NCBI GenBank assembly: GCA_947652605.1
Contig: OX393579.1
Location: forward strand, 43,778,970-43,842,969
Direction of reading: 5' to 3'
Length of the DNA stretch: 64,000 bases
DNA from: Elmis aenea
Lineage: Eukaryota; Arthropoda; Insecta; Coleoptera; Elmidae
In this document: in pieces, positions 32,460 to 42,870 of the stretch
How the letters are laid out: every line of letters begins with the position of its first letter
How positions within the stretch are numbered: position 1 is the stretch's first letter
The notes under the pieces: generated by a model
What the model saw: the letters and a program-made list of their open reading frames with translations, nothing else
Database searches by the model: none
What the model was told of the DNA's origin: nothing
Translations under genes and position numbers: made by a program

Positions 32460-32645
32460 TTTACAAAATGGTTTAACCAAGTTGTAAGTAAAATATGTAC
32501 AATGTACATGAATAATGCAGACACCTAAAAATAGGACACGTTTAGTAAATCGCGTTAAATGTTACTGTTAGGTTAGGTTTTCAGTTCTGATCTGAATCGA
32601 TCTGAATGGTCCATTTGATCTACGGCGATCGCATTGAACTAAAAT
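32460..32645 (-). promoter_or_regulatory. Conserved 5' block of gene C
   Basis: It has the candidate acceptor CTATTTTTAG|GTGTCTGC, then CGCGATTTACTAAACGTG and GAAAACCTAACCTAACAGT. It contains an extra duplicated GATCTGAATCGATCTGAATG at about 32589-32609 not seen in the others. Confidence 0.5.
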
Positions 32646-34085
32646 GAAATGTTTTTTTTTTAAATACACATACTTAGGTGGACCAAATTCGAATGTTTTA
32701 CTCAGTAACCGTAATGGTTTGCGAAAATCTGATATCGGTTTCTTTTTTGAGAAAAGAACGCCCAGTAGTAAATTTTTTTATATCGGTTTCCATTTTGGCA
32801 CTAGACGAAAAATGAAATGTCATCATTTTTAAAGTTGACTGTAACTTCTTTATTTATTAAAATAGAACAAAATGTTATGAAGGTTTATTATGGTGCCTTT
32901 CCACGTGAGAGTAAACTACTCTCGATAGCAGCGTCGTTGCTAAAAATAACCGGATGTGGCTCATTTTTAAAAATTCTGCTATCAAAGTTTGCCATGATTT
33001 CGTTAACAAGTGAGGTTTGCAGTTATTAAACAACTAAACGTTATTTCCAAGTAATTTTTTCAACTTTTAAGCAAATCCGGTAATTTTTTGTATTCTATAA
33101 CTTTATTGTGGTAATGTGACCATGGCTAAATTTGAACACTTTGAAAAGTTTAATATGTTACAATATTACATTGTTAGTGTTAAAAAGATAGCGGCTGCTG
33201 CAGAATTTACTTGGAAATGACATTTACTTGTTTATAAATTACAAACATCACTTGTTTACAAAATCATGGCAGACTTTAATAGTAAAATGTTCACAAAATT
33301 AGCCATATCTCGGTTATTTTTAGCAACAAATATATGAAACTATATACAGGGTTCTCATTTTTCGAGGGCCACTATGGGGATCTCGTAAACCGTAAGAGTT
33401 ACGACTTCGGTTAAATTAGGGCAAAGTTGTATATATATATATATATAATCAAATTCCCTTCTACCCGTAGGTGTAGGGAGTAACGCGGTAGATAATTGTC
33501 ACCCTATATATTTATGCAATAAAAAAGTTTTAAAACAAACAAGAGTAATAATAGTAACCAGCACGAATAAAAAATAATGACTAACAAAATGATAAATGAT
33601 CAGGTACACTCATTGGGCTAATGTGCAACAATTGATGTTTTAAGAAATGATTTGTGATGTTTCGGAGAAATGGAAAAAACTTTATAAAGAATTTATCTCA
33701 TTAATTGTAATATAAAACAGAATTCAAAACATCAGCATTTGAAGTACATAGACAAAACTTATTCCGAATGCCTATTTAGTGGTCCCTTATTTGAACGAAT
33801 TTATAAATATACTTACAACTAGTATACGACAGCTCAACATTCCACTACATTACTATGTACTATGTTAGATGAAAAACCAAGTAAACTTGTTGTTAAGATA
33901 ACTTGGTTATTATAATTTGAGTTTGATGGCTAAATTTCGAAAATAACACTTGAGTGACATCAGATTTGGTTTAAGACTCTTTAGCCACAACCAAAAAAAA
34001 TAATCACAATTTTGCAGTTAATTATTTTATTAAATTTTAATACCAAATTTACATGGTTTGTGTAATGAGTTACAATCACTTGATG
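32646..34085. other. Spacer between genes C and D with TACAGGG-family pieces
   Basis: A decayed arm (GGTGGACCAAATTCGAATGT at about 32681) is in the same position as at other spacers. Another terminus, TACAGGGTTCTCATTTTTCG at 33345, matches the window's first element. A TA dinucleotide run is at about 33432-33450. CAACAATTGATGTTTTAAGA at about 33629 repeats the sequence near 19516. No gene. Confidence 0.6.
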
Positions 34086-34131
34086 TCAAAAATGTCTACT
34101 AGGGTATCCATTCTTAGATTATTTACTATAT

Positions 34132-35763
34132 TTAAAAGCATTTCTCGTTTGTTTTTTTTTCACCAATGTGGGTACTCAGGTGAAAATTTAAATTCCTATT
34201 TTCACTAAAACGTTTACCACATATGTCACATTCATAACGTTTTTCACCAGTGTGTGTCCTTTTATGACCATTTAATGTGCTTTTCTCACTGAAACATTTA
34301 CCGCAAATGTCACATTTAAACGGTCTTTCACCAGTGTGTGTCCTCACATGAACTTTTAAATTATAATTCCCACTGAAACGTTTATCACAAATGTCACATT
34401 TAAAAGGTTTTTCACCAGTGTGCGTCCTCATATGAAGTTTTAATTTATAGTTCTCACTGAAACGTTTATCACAAATGTCACATTTAAACGGTTTTTCACC
34501 AGTGTGCGTCCTGATATGATATTTTAAACTGCTCTTTAAACTAAAAAAATTACCACAATTGTCACATTGAAACGGTCTTTCACCATTATGTGTCCTCATA
34601 TGAACTTTTAAATTATGGTTCCCACTGAAACGTTTATCACAAATGTCACATTTTAAAGGTTTTTCATCAATGTGTGTCATTTTATGACCACTTAATGTGC
34701 TTTTATCACTAAAATATTTACCGCAAATGTCACATTTAAACGGTTTTTCACCAGTGTGTGTCCTCATATGAACTTTCAATTTAGAGTTTCCACTTAAACG
34801 TTTATCACAAATGTCACATTTAAAAGGTCCATCACCAGTATGTGCCCGGATATGATATTTTAAAGTGCATTTCTTACTGAAACATTTACCGCAAATGTCA
34901 CATTTAAACGGTCTTTCACCAGTGTGTGTCCTGATATGATGTTTTAAATTACCCTTCTCTTTGAAACATTTACTGCAAACATCACATTTAAAGAGTGTTT
35001 TCCCAAAGTGTGTTCTCATATGTCGAATATAATTGCTACGGCGACTGAAACATTTGTCACAAATGTCACATTTATTTGAGTTTTTATGAGTACTTAAAAC
35101 TCCCTCACTTTTGAATCGTTTATCAGAAATTTCATTTTGATCCGACTTGTTCACGTTAATGTTTTTACCGCTTTTAGATTCTACGACTTTAAATGAACTT
35201 TTATTACTGGTAATCACATTTTTTTCTTCATTAATTGCATTCGCACGTGACAATTCTAATTTACAAGTCGTCGTGGTATGGTTTGATACAGGTGACGCTA
35301 TATTAAAGTCCATACCATTTATAATTGAAATGTTGTCTTCTAATATACGCGTTAATTTACCTACATATTTTACTCCGTCACCATCATCGTCAATCATGTC
35401 TTCAGTTTTATAATCACTGTTCTCATTTTTTATTAATATTCTGTTAGTAGCCCATTGTACCTGGTCACTTTGATTATTTAGATAATCATCTTCCCAAAAA
35501 GTATACTCCAACGATTCTTCTTTAATTTCTAATTTTGCATTAACATTTACACATTTAACTTCCTCGGTGCTTTCAACTTGGTCTTTTAATTGAAAATGAT
35601 TGCTACTTAATTGTACACACTCGCGATTAATAAAATGAAGCTGTAAATTACATTCTTCTTGCTCCAAGTTTATTGTTTCTTCTTTTATATCTTTTACAAA
35701 CGCTTCATTTTGTATTAGTTCATCATCTTTACAAAAAACGGTGGTATTTACTACTGACTGCAT
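34132..35763 (-). CDS. C2H2 zinc-finger protein D (11 fingers)
   Basis: A 543-residue protein from MQSVVNTTVFCKDDELIQ; an upstream in-frame ATG (MNNFSYN) is present as in gene B. The acidic N-terminal region has DIKEETINLEQEE and [18 protein letters not shown] (Trp where others have Cys). Eleven fingers run from about residue 232. Finger 1 has an unusual linker (RTHFGKTLFK) and finger 5 ends THIDEKPLK. Finger 4 reads CDICDKRLSGN, with Leu at the usual Phe position. Fingers 8-11 correspond to the last four of gene B. It ends HLSTHIGEKKTNEKCF. Its 5' flank and that of gene B are near-identical. Confidence 0.92.
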   Translation of the reverse strand: MQSVVNTTVFCKDDELIQNEAFVKDIKEETINLEQEECNLQLHFINRECVQLSSNHFQLKDQVESTEEVKCVNVNAKLEIKEESLEYTFWEDDYLNNQSDQVQWATNRILIKNENSDYKTEDMIDDDGDGVKYVGKLTRILEDNISIINGMDFNIASPVSNHTTTTCKLELSRANAINEEKNVITSNKSSFKVVESKSGKNINVNKSDQNEISDKRFKSEGVLSTHKNSNKCDICDKCFSRRSNYIRHMRTHFGKTLFKCDVCSKCFKEKGNLKHHIRTHTGERPFKCDICGKCFSKKCTLKYHIRAHTGDGPFKCDICDKRLSGNSKLKVHMRTHTGEKPFKCDICGKYFSDKSTLSGHKMTHIDEKPLKCDICDKRFSGNHNLKVHMRTHNGERPFQCDNCGNFFSLKSSLKYHIRTHTGEKPFKCDICDKRFSENYKLKLHMRTHTGEKPFKCDICDKRFSGNYNLKVHVRTHTGERPFKCDICGKCFSEKSTLNGHKRTHTGEKRYECDICGKRFSENRNLNFHLSTHIGEKKTNEKCF

Positions 35764-35942
35764 TTTACAAAATGGTTTAATTAAGTTGTAAGAAAAATTA
35801 TTCATGAATAACACAGACACCTAAAATATTACTAGTATACCACATTTAGTAAATCGCGATAAATGTTAACTGTAAGGTTAGGTTTTCGTTTGTGAATGAT
35901 CTATTTGATCTACGGCGATTGCATTGAACTAAACTGAAATGA
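35764..35942 (-). promoter_or_regulatory. Conserved 5' block of gene D
   Basis: Candidate acceptor AATATTTTAG|GTGTCTGTG about 57 bases upstream of the start, then the shared CGAAAACCTAACCTTACAGT. Near-identical to the block of gene B. Confidence 0.5.
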
Positions 35943-35968
35943 TATTTTGTTTAAGAAATATTTTTTTT

Positions 35969-36053
35969 GTGGATCATTACAGCCGAGTGCTAGGTTAGAT
36001 GCCCGAGGCGCGTAGGGCCGAGGGCATCTATAGCACGAGCTGGAATGATCCAC
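35969..36053. repeat. GC-rich imperfect hairpin, second copy
   Basis: GTGGATCATTACAGCCGAGT ... GAGCTGGAATGATCCAC, the counterpart of 29336-29420 with one extra GC pair and small changes. Confidence 0.75.
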
Positions 36054-37180
36054 TTCCCCGCGCGGTATGTAATATACTATTACTCACTTACTAAGCGCAA
36101 TATGTACTTACAATTAGTGAAAATCTGATATCGGTATCTTGAGCAATTTTTTTGAGAAAAGGTCGCCTGTGCAATTAGATTTTTTATATCGGTTTTCATT
36201 TCGGCACTAGACGAAAAAGCAAATTTCATGATTTTTTAAAGTTCACTACAACTTCTTTATTTATTGAAATAGATCAAAATGTCATGAAGTTTTTTTTATA
36301 TAGATTTTTATGCTTAATTCACAGAACATGCTTAATTTAAAAACAAAATTGATTTTTTTCAGCAACCTTGTTTTTCGAGATATAAAAGGGACTTTTTTTA
36401 ACTTTTCAAAAATATATATGGAAGTTGGCAGCCTTGGTTTAGTCACTTTAGTATGACGTTTGTCGCATTACAATCACATGACGATTATACCACTTTTTGG
36501 TGGGCGCTAGTTTAGAAATAGAGTATGATCAAAAGAACAATTAATTATAAATACCAATGCTTTTATTCTTTACGCAAGTGTTATTGAATTGATTAGTGTA
36601 ATTTTACAGTACCTATACAATGTAAAGTGTTAAGGTGATTGGTAGAGCGCACAAAGATAGGAACATAATTATAATGTTAACTAACATTTAGCCAGCCCCA
36701 ATTTGTGCCTGCAATAAACTAAAACTATCTCTCCAGACAAGTTATGTATTAAAATTAGCAGTTTAAAAACTTCCATTTCTATGCTAAAAAATACACTTTG
36801 TATTCTTAAATATTTTTTATTGAATAAACTGTATTTAAATCAGTAATAAAAATTCTGGTCTAGATAGCATTACTCATGTAAATTTTATTTAGTAGTCCCT
36901 TATTGCCTTAATTAAACTGATTTATAAATATACTTACAACTAGTATACAACAGTTCAACATTCAACTACATTACTACGTTAAATGAGAAACAAGTAAAGT
37001 TATTGTTAAGATAAGTTGGTTATTAAATTTCTGTGACATCAGATTTGTTTTTAGACTCTTTTGCCACAAGCCAAAAAAATAATCACGATTTTGCAGTTAA
37101 TTATTTTATTAACTTTTAATACCAAATTAACATGGTTTGTGTGATAAGTTACAAACACTTGTTTGTCAGAAATGCCTTTT
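36054..37180. other. Spacer between genes D and E
   Basis: Near-identical to the B-C spacer up to about 36950, including the decayed TACAGGG arm, but without the ATATCGATAT insertion. It then continues to the 3' flank of E, which matches that of C. No gene. Confidence 0.7.
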
Positions 37181-37223
37181 TAAGTATCCATTCATAGATT
37201 TTTTTTTTATTTAAAAGCATTTC

Positions 37224-39251
37224 TCACATGTTTTTTTCACTAGTGTGGGTACTCAGGTGAACATTTAACTTCCTTTTTTTACTAAAACGTTCACCACAAA
37301 TGTCACATTTAAACAGTCTTTCACCAGTGTGTGTCCTGATATGACTAGTTAAACTATGTCTCCGATGGAAACAATTACCACAAATGTCACATTTAAAACG
37401 TTTTTCACCAGTGTGTGTCCTGATATGGCTAGTTAAACTATCTCTCCGATAGAAACAATTACCACAAATGTCACATTTAAAAGGTTTTTCACCTGTGTGT
37501 GACCTTTTATGTACGTTTAAATTGCTCCTTGTATGGAACTGATTATCACAAATGTCACATTTAAACGGTCTTTCACCAGTATGTGTCCTATTATGACTAG
37601 TTAAATGATCTCTTCGATGGAAACAATTGCCACAAATGTCACATTTAAAAGGTTTTTCACCAGTGTGTGTCCTGATATGACTAGTTAAATTATCTCTCCG
37701 ATGGAAACAATTACCACAAATGTCACATTTAAAAGGCTTTTCACCAGTGTGTGTCCTTATATGTACATTTAAACTACTACGTTGAATGAAACATGTCCCA
37801 CAAATTTCACATTCAAAAGTTCTTTCACCAGTGTGCGCCCTAACATGTACGTTTAAACTGCTCCTTGTAATGAATTGATTATCACAAATTTCACATTTAA
37901 ATGGTCTTTCACCAGTGTGTGTCCTGATATGACTAGTTAAGTTATCACTCCGACAGAAACAATTGCCACAAATGTCACATTTAAAAGGTTTTTCACCAGT
38001 GTGTGTCCTTTTATGTACATTTAAACTACTACGTTGAATGAAACATGTCCCACAAATCTCACATTCAAAACTTCGTTCTCCAGCGTGCCCCCTGATATGT
38101 ACATTTAAACTGCTCCTTGTAAAGAATTGATTATCACAAATGTCACATTTAAACGGTCTTTCACCAGTGTGTGTTCTCACATGAACTTTTAAATTATGGT
38201 TCCAACTGAAACGTTTATCACAAATGTCACATTTAAAAGCTCCTTCGCCAGTGTGTGTCCTGATATGAACTTTTAATTTGCTCTTCTCATTGAAACATTT
38301 ACCGCAAATGTCACATTTAAACGGTCTTTCCCCAGTGTGTGTTCTCATATGTCCAATGAAATGGCTATGGCGACTGAAACCTCTGTCACAAATGTCACAT
38401 TTAAAAGGTTTTTCATCAGTGTGTGTCGTGATATGATCTTTTAAAGTGCCCTTCTCACTGAAGCATTTATCGCAAACGTCACATTTAAACGGTTTTTCCC
38501 CGGTGTGTATCCTCATATGTCGAATGAAACCGCTTGGGCGACTGAAACATTTATCACAAATATCACATTTCTGAGTACTTAAAACTCCTTCACTTTTGAA
38601 TCGTTTATCACAAATGGCATTTTGATCCGACTCGTTCACGCGAATGTCTTTACCGCTTTTAGATTCTACGACTTCAAACAAACTGTTTTCACTGTTATTC
38701 ACATTTTTTTCTTCATTAATTGCCTTCTCATGTGACAATTCTAATTTACAAGTCGTCATAGTATGATTTGATAGAGGTGATGCTATATTAAAGTCATTCA
38801 TATCATGTATAATTGAAATGTTGTCTTCTAATAAATGCGTTAATTTATCTGCGTATTTTACGCCGGCACCATCATCGTCAATCATCTCTTTAATTTTATA
38901 ATCACTGTTCTCATTTTTTATAAATATTTTATTAGTAACATATTGTACCTGGTCACTGTGATTATTTAGATAATCATCTTCGCAAAAGTTACATTCCAAT
39001 GATTCTTCTTTAATTACTAATTTTTCGTTAACATTTACACATTCAACTTCCGTGGTGCTTTCAAATTGGTCTTTTAATTGAAAATGATTGCTTCTTAATT
39101 GTACATACTCGTGATTAATAAAATTAAGCTGTAAATTACATTCTTCTTGCTCCAACTTTATTGTTTCTTTTTTTATATCTTTTACAGATGCTTCGTTTTG
39201 TATTAGTTCATCATATTTACAAAAAACAGTGGTATTTACTGCTGACTGCAT
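37224..39251 (-). CDS. C2H2 zinc-finger protein E (16 fingers)
   Basis: A 675-residue protein starting [18 protein letters not shown]. The acidic N-terminal region includes DIKKETIKLEQEE, VIKEESLECNFCEDDYL and YVTNKIFIKNENSDY. The pre-finger segment is shorter (GVLSTQKCDIC). Sixteen fingers start at about residue 229. Fingers 6-8 and 9-11 form a repeated triplet (DNQFxTRSS, GTCFIQRSS, GNCF), and 11-16 include the HRRD/HTRS/YRRD set shared with gene C. Some linkers are odd (IRGHAGERSFE in finger 6). The C-terminus is THTSEKNM. It is intact and probably functional at the protein level; the DNA target is unknown. Confidence 0.92.
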   Translation of the reverse strand: MQSAVNTTVFCKYDELIQNEASVKDIKKETIKLEQEECNLQLNFINHEYVQLRSNHFQLKDQFESTTEVECVNVNEKLVIKEESLECNFCEDDYLNNHSDQVQYVTNKIFIKNENSDYKIKEMIDDDGAGVKYADKLTHLLEDNISIIHDMNDFNIASPLSNHTMTTCKLELSHEKAINEEKNVNNSENSLFEVVESKSGKDIRVNESDQNAICDKRFKSEGVLSTQKCDICDKCFSRPSGFIRHMRIHTGEKPFKCDVCDKCFSEKGTLKDHITTHTDEKPFKCDICDRGFSRHSHFIGHMRTHTGERPFKCDICGKCFNEKSKLKVHIRTHTGEGAFKCDICDKRFSWNHNLKVHVRTHTGERPFKCDICDNQFFTRSSLNVHIRGHAGERSFECEICGTCFIQRSSLNVHKRTHTGEKPFKCDICGNCFCRSDNLTSHIRTHTGERPFKCEICDNQFITRSSLNVHVRAHTGERTFECEICGTCFIQRSSLNVHIRTHTGEKPFKCDICGNCFHRRDNLTSHIRTHTGEKPFKCDICGNCFHRRDHLTSHNRTHTGERPFKCDICDNQFHTRSNLNVHKRSHTGEKPFKCDICGNCFYRRDSLTSHIRTHTGEKRFKCDICGNCFHRRHSLTSHIRTHTGERLFKCDICGERFSKKRKLNVHLSTHTSEKNM

Positions 39252-39408
39252 TTTACAAAATGGTTTAATTAATGAATAGCGCAGAAACTTAAAATATTAT
39301 GTCACGTTTAGTAAATCGCGATAAATGTTAACTGTTGGGTTAGGTTTTCGTTTGCGTGTGAATGGTCTATTTGATCTACGACGATTGTATTGAACTAAAC
39401 TAAAATGA
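39252..39408 (-). promoter_or_regulatory. Conserved 5' block of gene E
   Basis: It shares CGCGATTTACTAAACGTGAC and CGAAAACCTAACCCAACAGT with the paralogues. The acceptor-like sequence here is AATATTTTAAG|TTTCTGCG. Confidence 0.45.
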
Positions 39409-39730
39409 AATTTTGTTTATGAAATTATTTTTTTATATACCTACAGGGTGGACCAAATTTGAATGTTTTGCTGAGTAACCGCAATAGAAAATTTGACATC
39501 GGTACCTTAAGCTATTTTTTAAACAAAAGAACGCCCTTTAATCAGTTTTTTTAATATCGCTTTCCATTTTGGTACTAGACGAAAAACTTCTTTATTTATT
39601 AAGATAGAACAAAATGTAATGTGATTTTTATACTTTATTTCAAACAAAATTTAATTTTTTTTAGCGACCTTGACATTCGAGATATTAAGAAAAAGTAAAC
39701 TTATATAAGTTTAAATAGAAACCCTAGTTG
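39409..39730. mobile_element. Decayed TACAGGG-family arm upstream of gene E
   Basis: ACAGGGTGGACCAAATTTGA at about 39443, then CTGAGTAACCGCAATAG and GGCACTAGACG-type sequence, as in the other spacers. Only one arm remains. Confidence 0.6.
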
Positions 39731-40062
39731 GCAATGACTTTATACAAAAAGGCTTTCGACAGTATAAACAGAAATTGTATATGGGACATACTTTGGAATA
39801 GGGGAATTCCACCTAAGATAATAAACTTAAAGGTCACAGAGAGTATGACTGCAGAGTTGCTCACAATGCAAAACTGTCATCAACATTAAAAACCAAACAT
39901 GGAGTTACGCAAGGTTGCAACCTGTCCCCGTTATTATTTATTACTGGATGAGGTGCTGCGCAGGGCCGTGAGAGGAGGGCAAGGCGGAATAAGATGGAAT
40001 ATGGAGAAAACTCTGGATGATCTGGATTTTGCAGACAATATTTGTCTTCTTGTGATAGAGAT
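39731..40062 (+). pseudogene. Non-LTR reverse-transcriptase fragment in the E-F spacer
   Basis: Frames on the plus strand give KKAFDSINRNCIWDILWNRG, PPKIINLKV, KTKHGVTQGCNLSPLLFIT and, after a stop and a shift, KTLDDLDFADNICLLV. These are reverse-transcriptase blocks including the catalytic FADD region, here with Asn in place of the second Asp. About 110 residues only, with stops and frameshifts. It belongs to a different LINE family from the one at 3250-4812. It is embedded in spacer sequence, which resumes at about 40055. Confidence 0.75.
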
Positions 40063-40466
40063 AGGCAGTATAAAAACTTCAATTTCAATGCTAAAAAATA
40101 CACTTTGCATTTTTAAGTCTTTTAAATTGAATTAACTGTATTTATATGAGCAATAAAAATTACAACAGTTCAACATTCAACTACTTTACTATGTTAAATG
40201 AGAAACCAAGTAAATTTACTGTTAAGATAACTTAGTTATTATAATTTGAGTTTGATCGCTACATTTTGAAAAAAAAAACATTTCTGTGACATCAGATTTG
40301 TTTTTCAACTCTTGCCACAAGCCAAAAAATTAATCACGATTTTGCAGTTAGCTAATTATTTTATTAGATTTTAATACTAAATTAACATTTATATGCTTTG
40401 TGATAAGTTACAAACATTTGTTTGGCAAAATTGTCCATTTGGGTATGCATTCCTAGATTAGTTTTT

Positions 40467-41846
40467 TTATTTAAAAGAATTTCTAACGTTTTTTTCGCCA
40501 GTATGGGTACTCAGGTGAACATTTAAATTCTTCTTTTCACTAAAACGTTTACCACAAATGTCACATTCATAACGTTTTTCACCAGTGTGTATCCTGATAT
40601 GACTAGTTAAACGATCACTCCGATGGAAACATTTACCGCAAATGTCACATACAAAGGGTCTTTCACCAGTGTGTGTCCTGATATGAACTTTTAATTTGCT
40701 CTTCCAACCGAAACATGTCCCACAAATGTCACATTTAAAAGGTTTTTCACCAGTGTGGGTCCTCATATGAGCTTTTCTACTATTGTTCCAACTGAAACGT
40801 TTATCACACTTGTCACATTTAAAAGGTCTTTCACCAGTGTGTGTCGTGATATGAACTTCCAATTTGCTCTTCCGACAGAAACATGTCCCACAAATCTCAC
40901 ATTTAAAAGTTTTTTTATCAGTGTGCGTCCTGACATGACTAGTTAAACGATCTCTCCGATAGAAACAATTACCACAAATGTCACATTTAAAAGGTCTTTC
41001 ACCAGTATGTGTCCTGATATGATATTTTAAAGTGCGCTTCTCACTAAAACATTTACTGCAAGTGTCACATTTAAACGGTCTTTCTCCAGTGTGTGTTCTC
41101 ATATGTCGAATAAAATTGCTACGGTGACTGAAAGATTTGTCACAAATGTCACATTTATTTAAGTTTTTATGAGAACTTAAAACTCCTTCACTTTTGAATC
41201 GTTTATTACAAATGTCATTTTGATCCGACTCGTTCACGTGAATTTTTTTACCGCTTTTAGATTCTACGACTCTAAACAAATTTTTATTAGAGTTATTCAC
41301 ATTTTTTTCTTCATTAATTGCATTCTCATGTGACATTTTTAATTCACAAGTCGTCGTGGTATGGTTTGATACAGGTGACACTATATTCAAGTCATTCTTC
41401 TCATTTATAATCGAAATTTTGTCCTCTAATATACGCGTTAATTTATCTGCGTATTTCTCTCCGTCACCATCATCATTCATGTCTTCTGTTTTATAATCAC
41501 TGTTCTCATTTTTTATAAATATTGTATTAGTAACATGTTGTAGCTGGTCACTTTGATTATTTAGATAATCATCTTCACAAAAAGTATATTCCAACGATTC
41601 TTGTTTAATTTCCAATTTTTCATTAATATTAACACATTTAATTTCCTCGGTGCTTTCAAATTGGTCTTTTAATTGAAAATGATTGGTACTCAATTGTACA
41701 CACTCGGGATTAATAAAATTAAGCTGTAAATTACATTCTTTTTGGTCCAAGTTTATTGTTTCTTCTTTTATATCTTTTACACACGCTTCATTTTGTATTA
41801 GTTCATCATATTTACAAAAAACAGTGGTATTTACTGCTGACTGCAT
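40467..41846 (-). CDS. C2H2 zinc-finger protein F (8 fingers)
   Basis: A 459-residue protein with the shortest intact array. The N-terminal region holds [33 protein letters not shown] and a degenerate finger CNKRFKSEGVLSSH. Eight fingers start at about residue 232. Finger 3 has the linker THTDKKTFK. Finger 5 (CDKCDKRFSWNNSRKAH) carries Arg at the normally hydrophobic Leu position, so its fold may be weakened. Finger 6 ends RPFV. The C-terminus is HTGEKNVRNSFK. Both the frame and the start are clean. Confidence 0.92.
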   Translation of the reverse strand: MQSAVNTTVFCKYDELIQNEACVKDIKEETINLDQKECNLQLNFINPECVQLSTNHFQLKDQFESTEEIKCVNINEKLEIKQESLEYTFCEDDYLNNQSDQLQHVTNTIFIKNENSDYKTEDMNDDGDGEKYADKLTRILEDKISIINEKNDLNIVSPVSNHTTTTCELKMSHENAINEEKNVNNSNKNLFRVVESKSGKKIHVNESDQNDICNKRFKSEGVLSSHKNLNKCDICDKSFSHRSNFIRHMRTHTGERPFKCDTCSKCFSEKRTLKYHIRTHTGERPFKCDICGNCFYRRDRLTSHVRTHTDKKTFKCEICGTCFCRKSKLEVHITTHTGERPFKCDKCDKRFSWNNSRKAHMRTHTGEKPFKCDICGTCFGWKSKLKVHIRTHTGERPFVCDICGKCFHRSDRLTSHIRIHTGEKRYECDICGKRFSEKKNLNVHLSTHTGEKNVRNSFK

Positions 41847-42026
41847 TTTACAAAATGGTTTAATTATGTTGTACGTAAAATTTGTAAATAAATAACGCAG
41901 AAGCCTAAAATATTACGTCGCGTTTCGTAAAACAGCAATAAATATAAATGTTGACTGTAAGGTTAGGTTTTCGTTTGTGATGTGATTGGTCTTTTTGATC
42001 TACAGCGATTGCATTGAACTAAAATA
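41847..42026 (-). promoter_or_regulatory. Conserved 5' block of gene F
   Basis: Candidate acceptor AATATTTTAG|GCTTCTGCG, then CGAAAACCTAACCTTACAGT. Very close to the block of gene G. Confidence 0.5.
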
Positions 42027-42785
42027 ATATGATCTTTTTTTTATGAAAGTATGTAATACCATAAGGCCACTACTACTATAACATTTTGAAGTTTTTTTTT
42101 TGGTTGCCCTCAAATAACTTTTGAATTTAAATTGCGCCCTTATTGAAAAAAAGGTTGCCGACTCCTGGTTTACATGATTGGTAGAGCGCACAAAGATAGG
42201 ATAATTAGGTATAATGTTTACATACATTTAGCCCCAATTTATGCCTGCGATAAACTAAAACTATCTCTCCAGACACTTTATTTATTAAACACTTAACTGT
42301 TGTGATAGATATGGGCAGTTTAAAAACTTAAATTTCTATGCTAAAAAATACAGATTGTATTCTTTAAGTTTTTTTATTCAATAAACAGTATTTAAATCAG
42401 TAATAAAACATTTAGTCTAGATAGCAATACTCACGTTAATTTTATTTAGTGGTGCCTTATTTGAACTAATTTATAAATTAATATACAACTAGTATACAAC
42501 ATTTCAACCTTCAACTATATTACTACGTTAAATGAGAAACACGTAAACTTATTGTTAAGATAACTTTGTTATTATAATTTGAGTTTGATGGCTAATTAAA
42601 AAAAAAACACTTTTATGACATCAGATTGGTTTTTAGACTGTTTTGCCACAAGCCAAAAAAATAATCACGATTTTGCAGTTAATTACTCTATGACATTTTA
42701 ATACCAAATTACATTTTTTTACATTAGACGGTTTATGTGATAAGCTGATAAGTTACAAACACTTGTTTGTCAAAAATGTCTATTT
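42027..42785. other. Spacer between genes F and G
   Basis: A hAT-like terminus CCAGGAGTCGGCAACC (inverse of GGTTGCCGACTCCTGG at about 42148-42163) ends a fragment that starts near 42050. Common spacer sequence follows (GGTAGAGCGCACAAAGATAG onward). No gene. Confidence 0.6.
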
Positions 42786-42870
42786 GAGTATGCATTCTTA
42801 AAATAGTTTTTTTAATTAAAAGCATTTCTCACAGGTTTTTTTTCGCCAGTGTGGGTACTCGGGTGAACAT

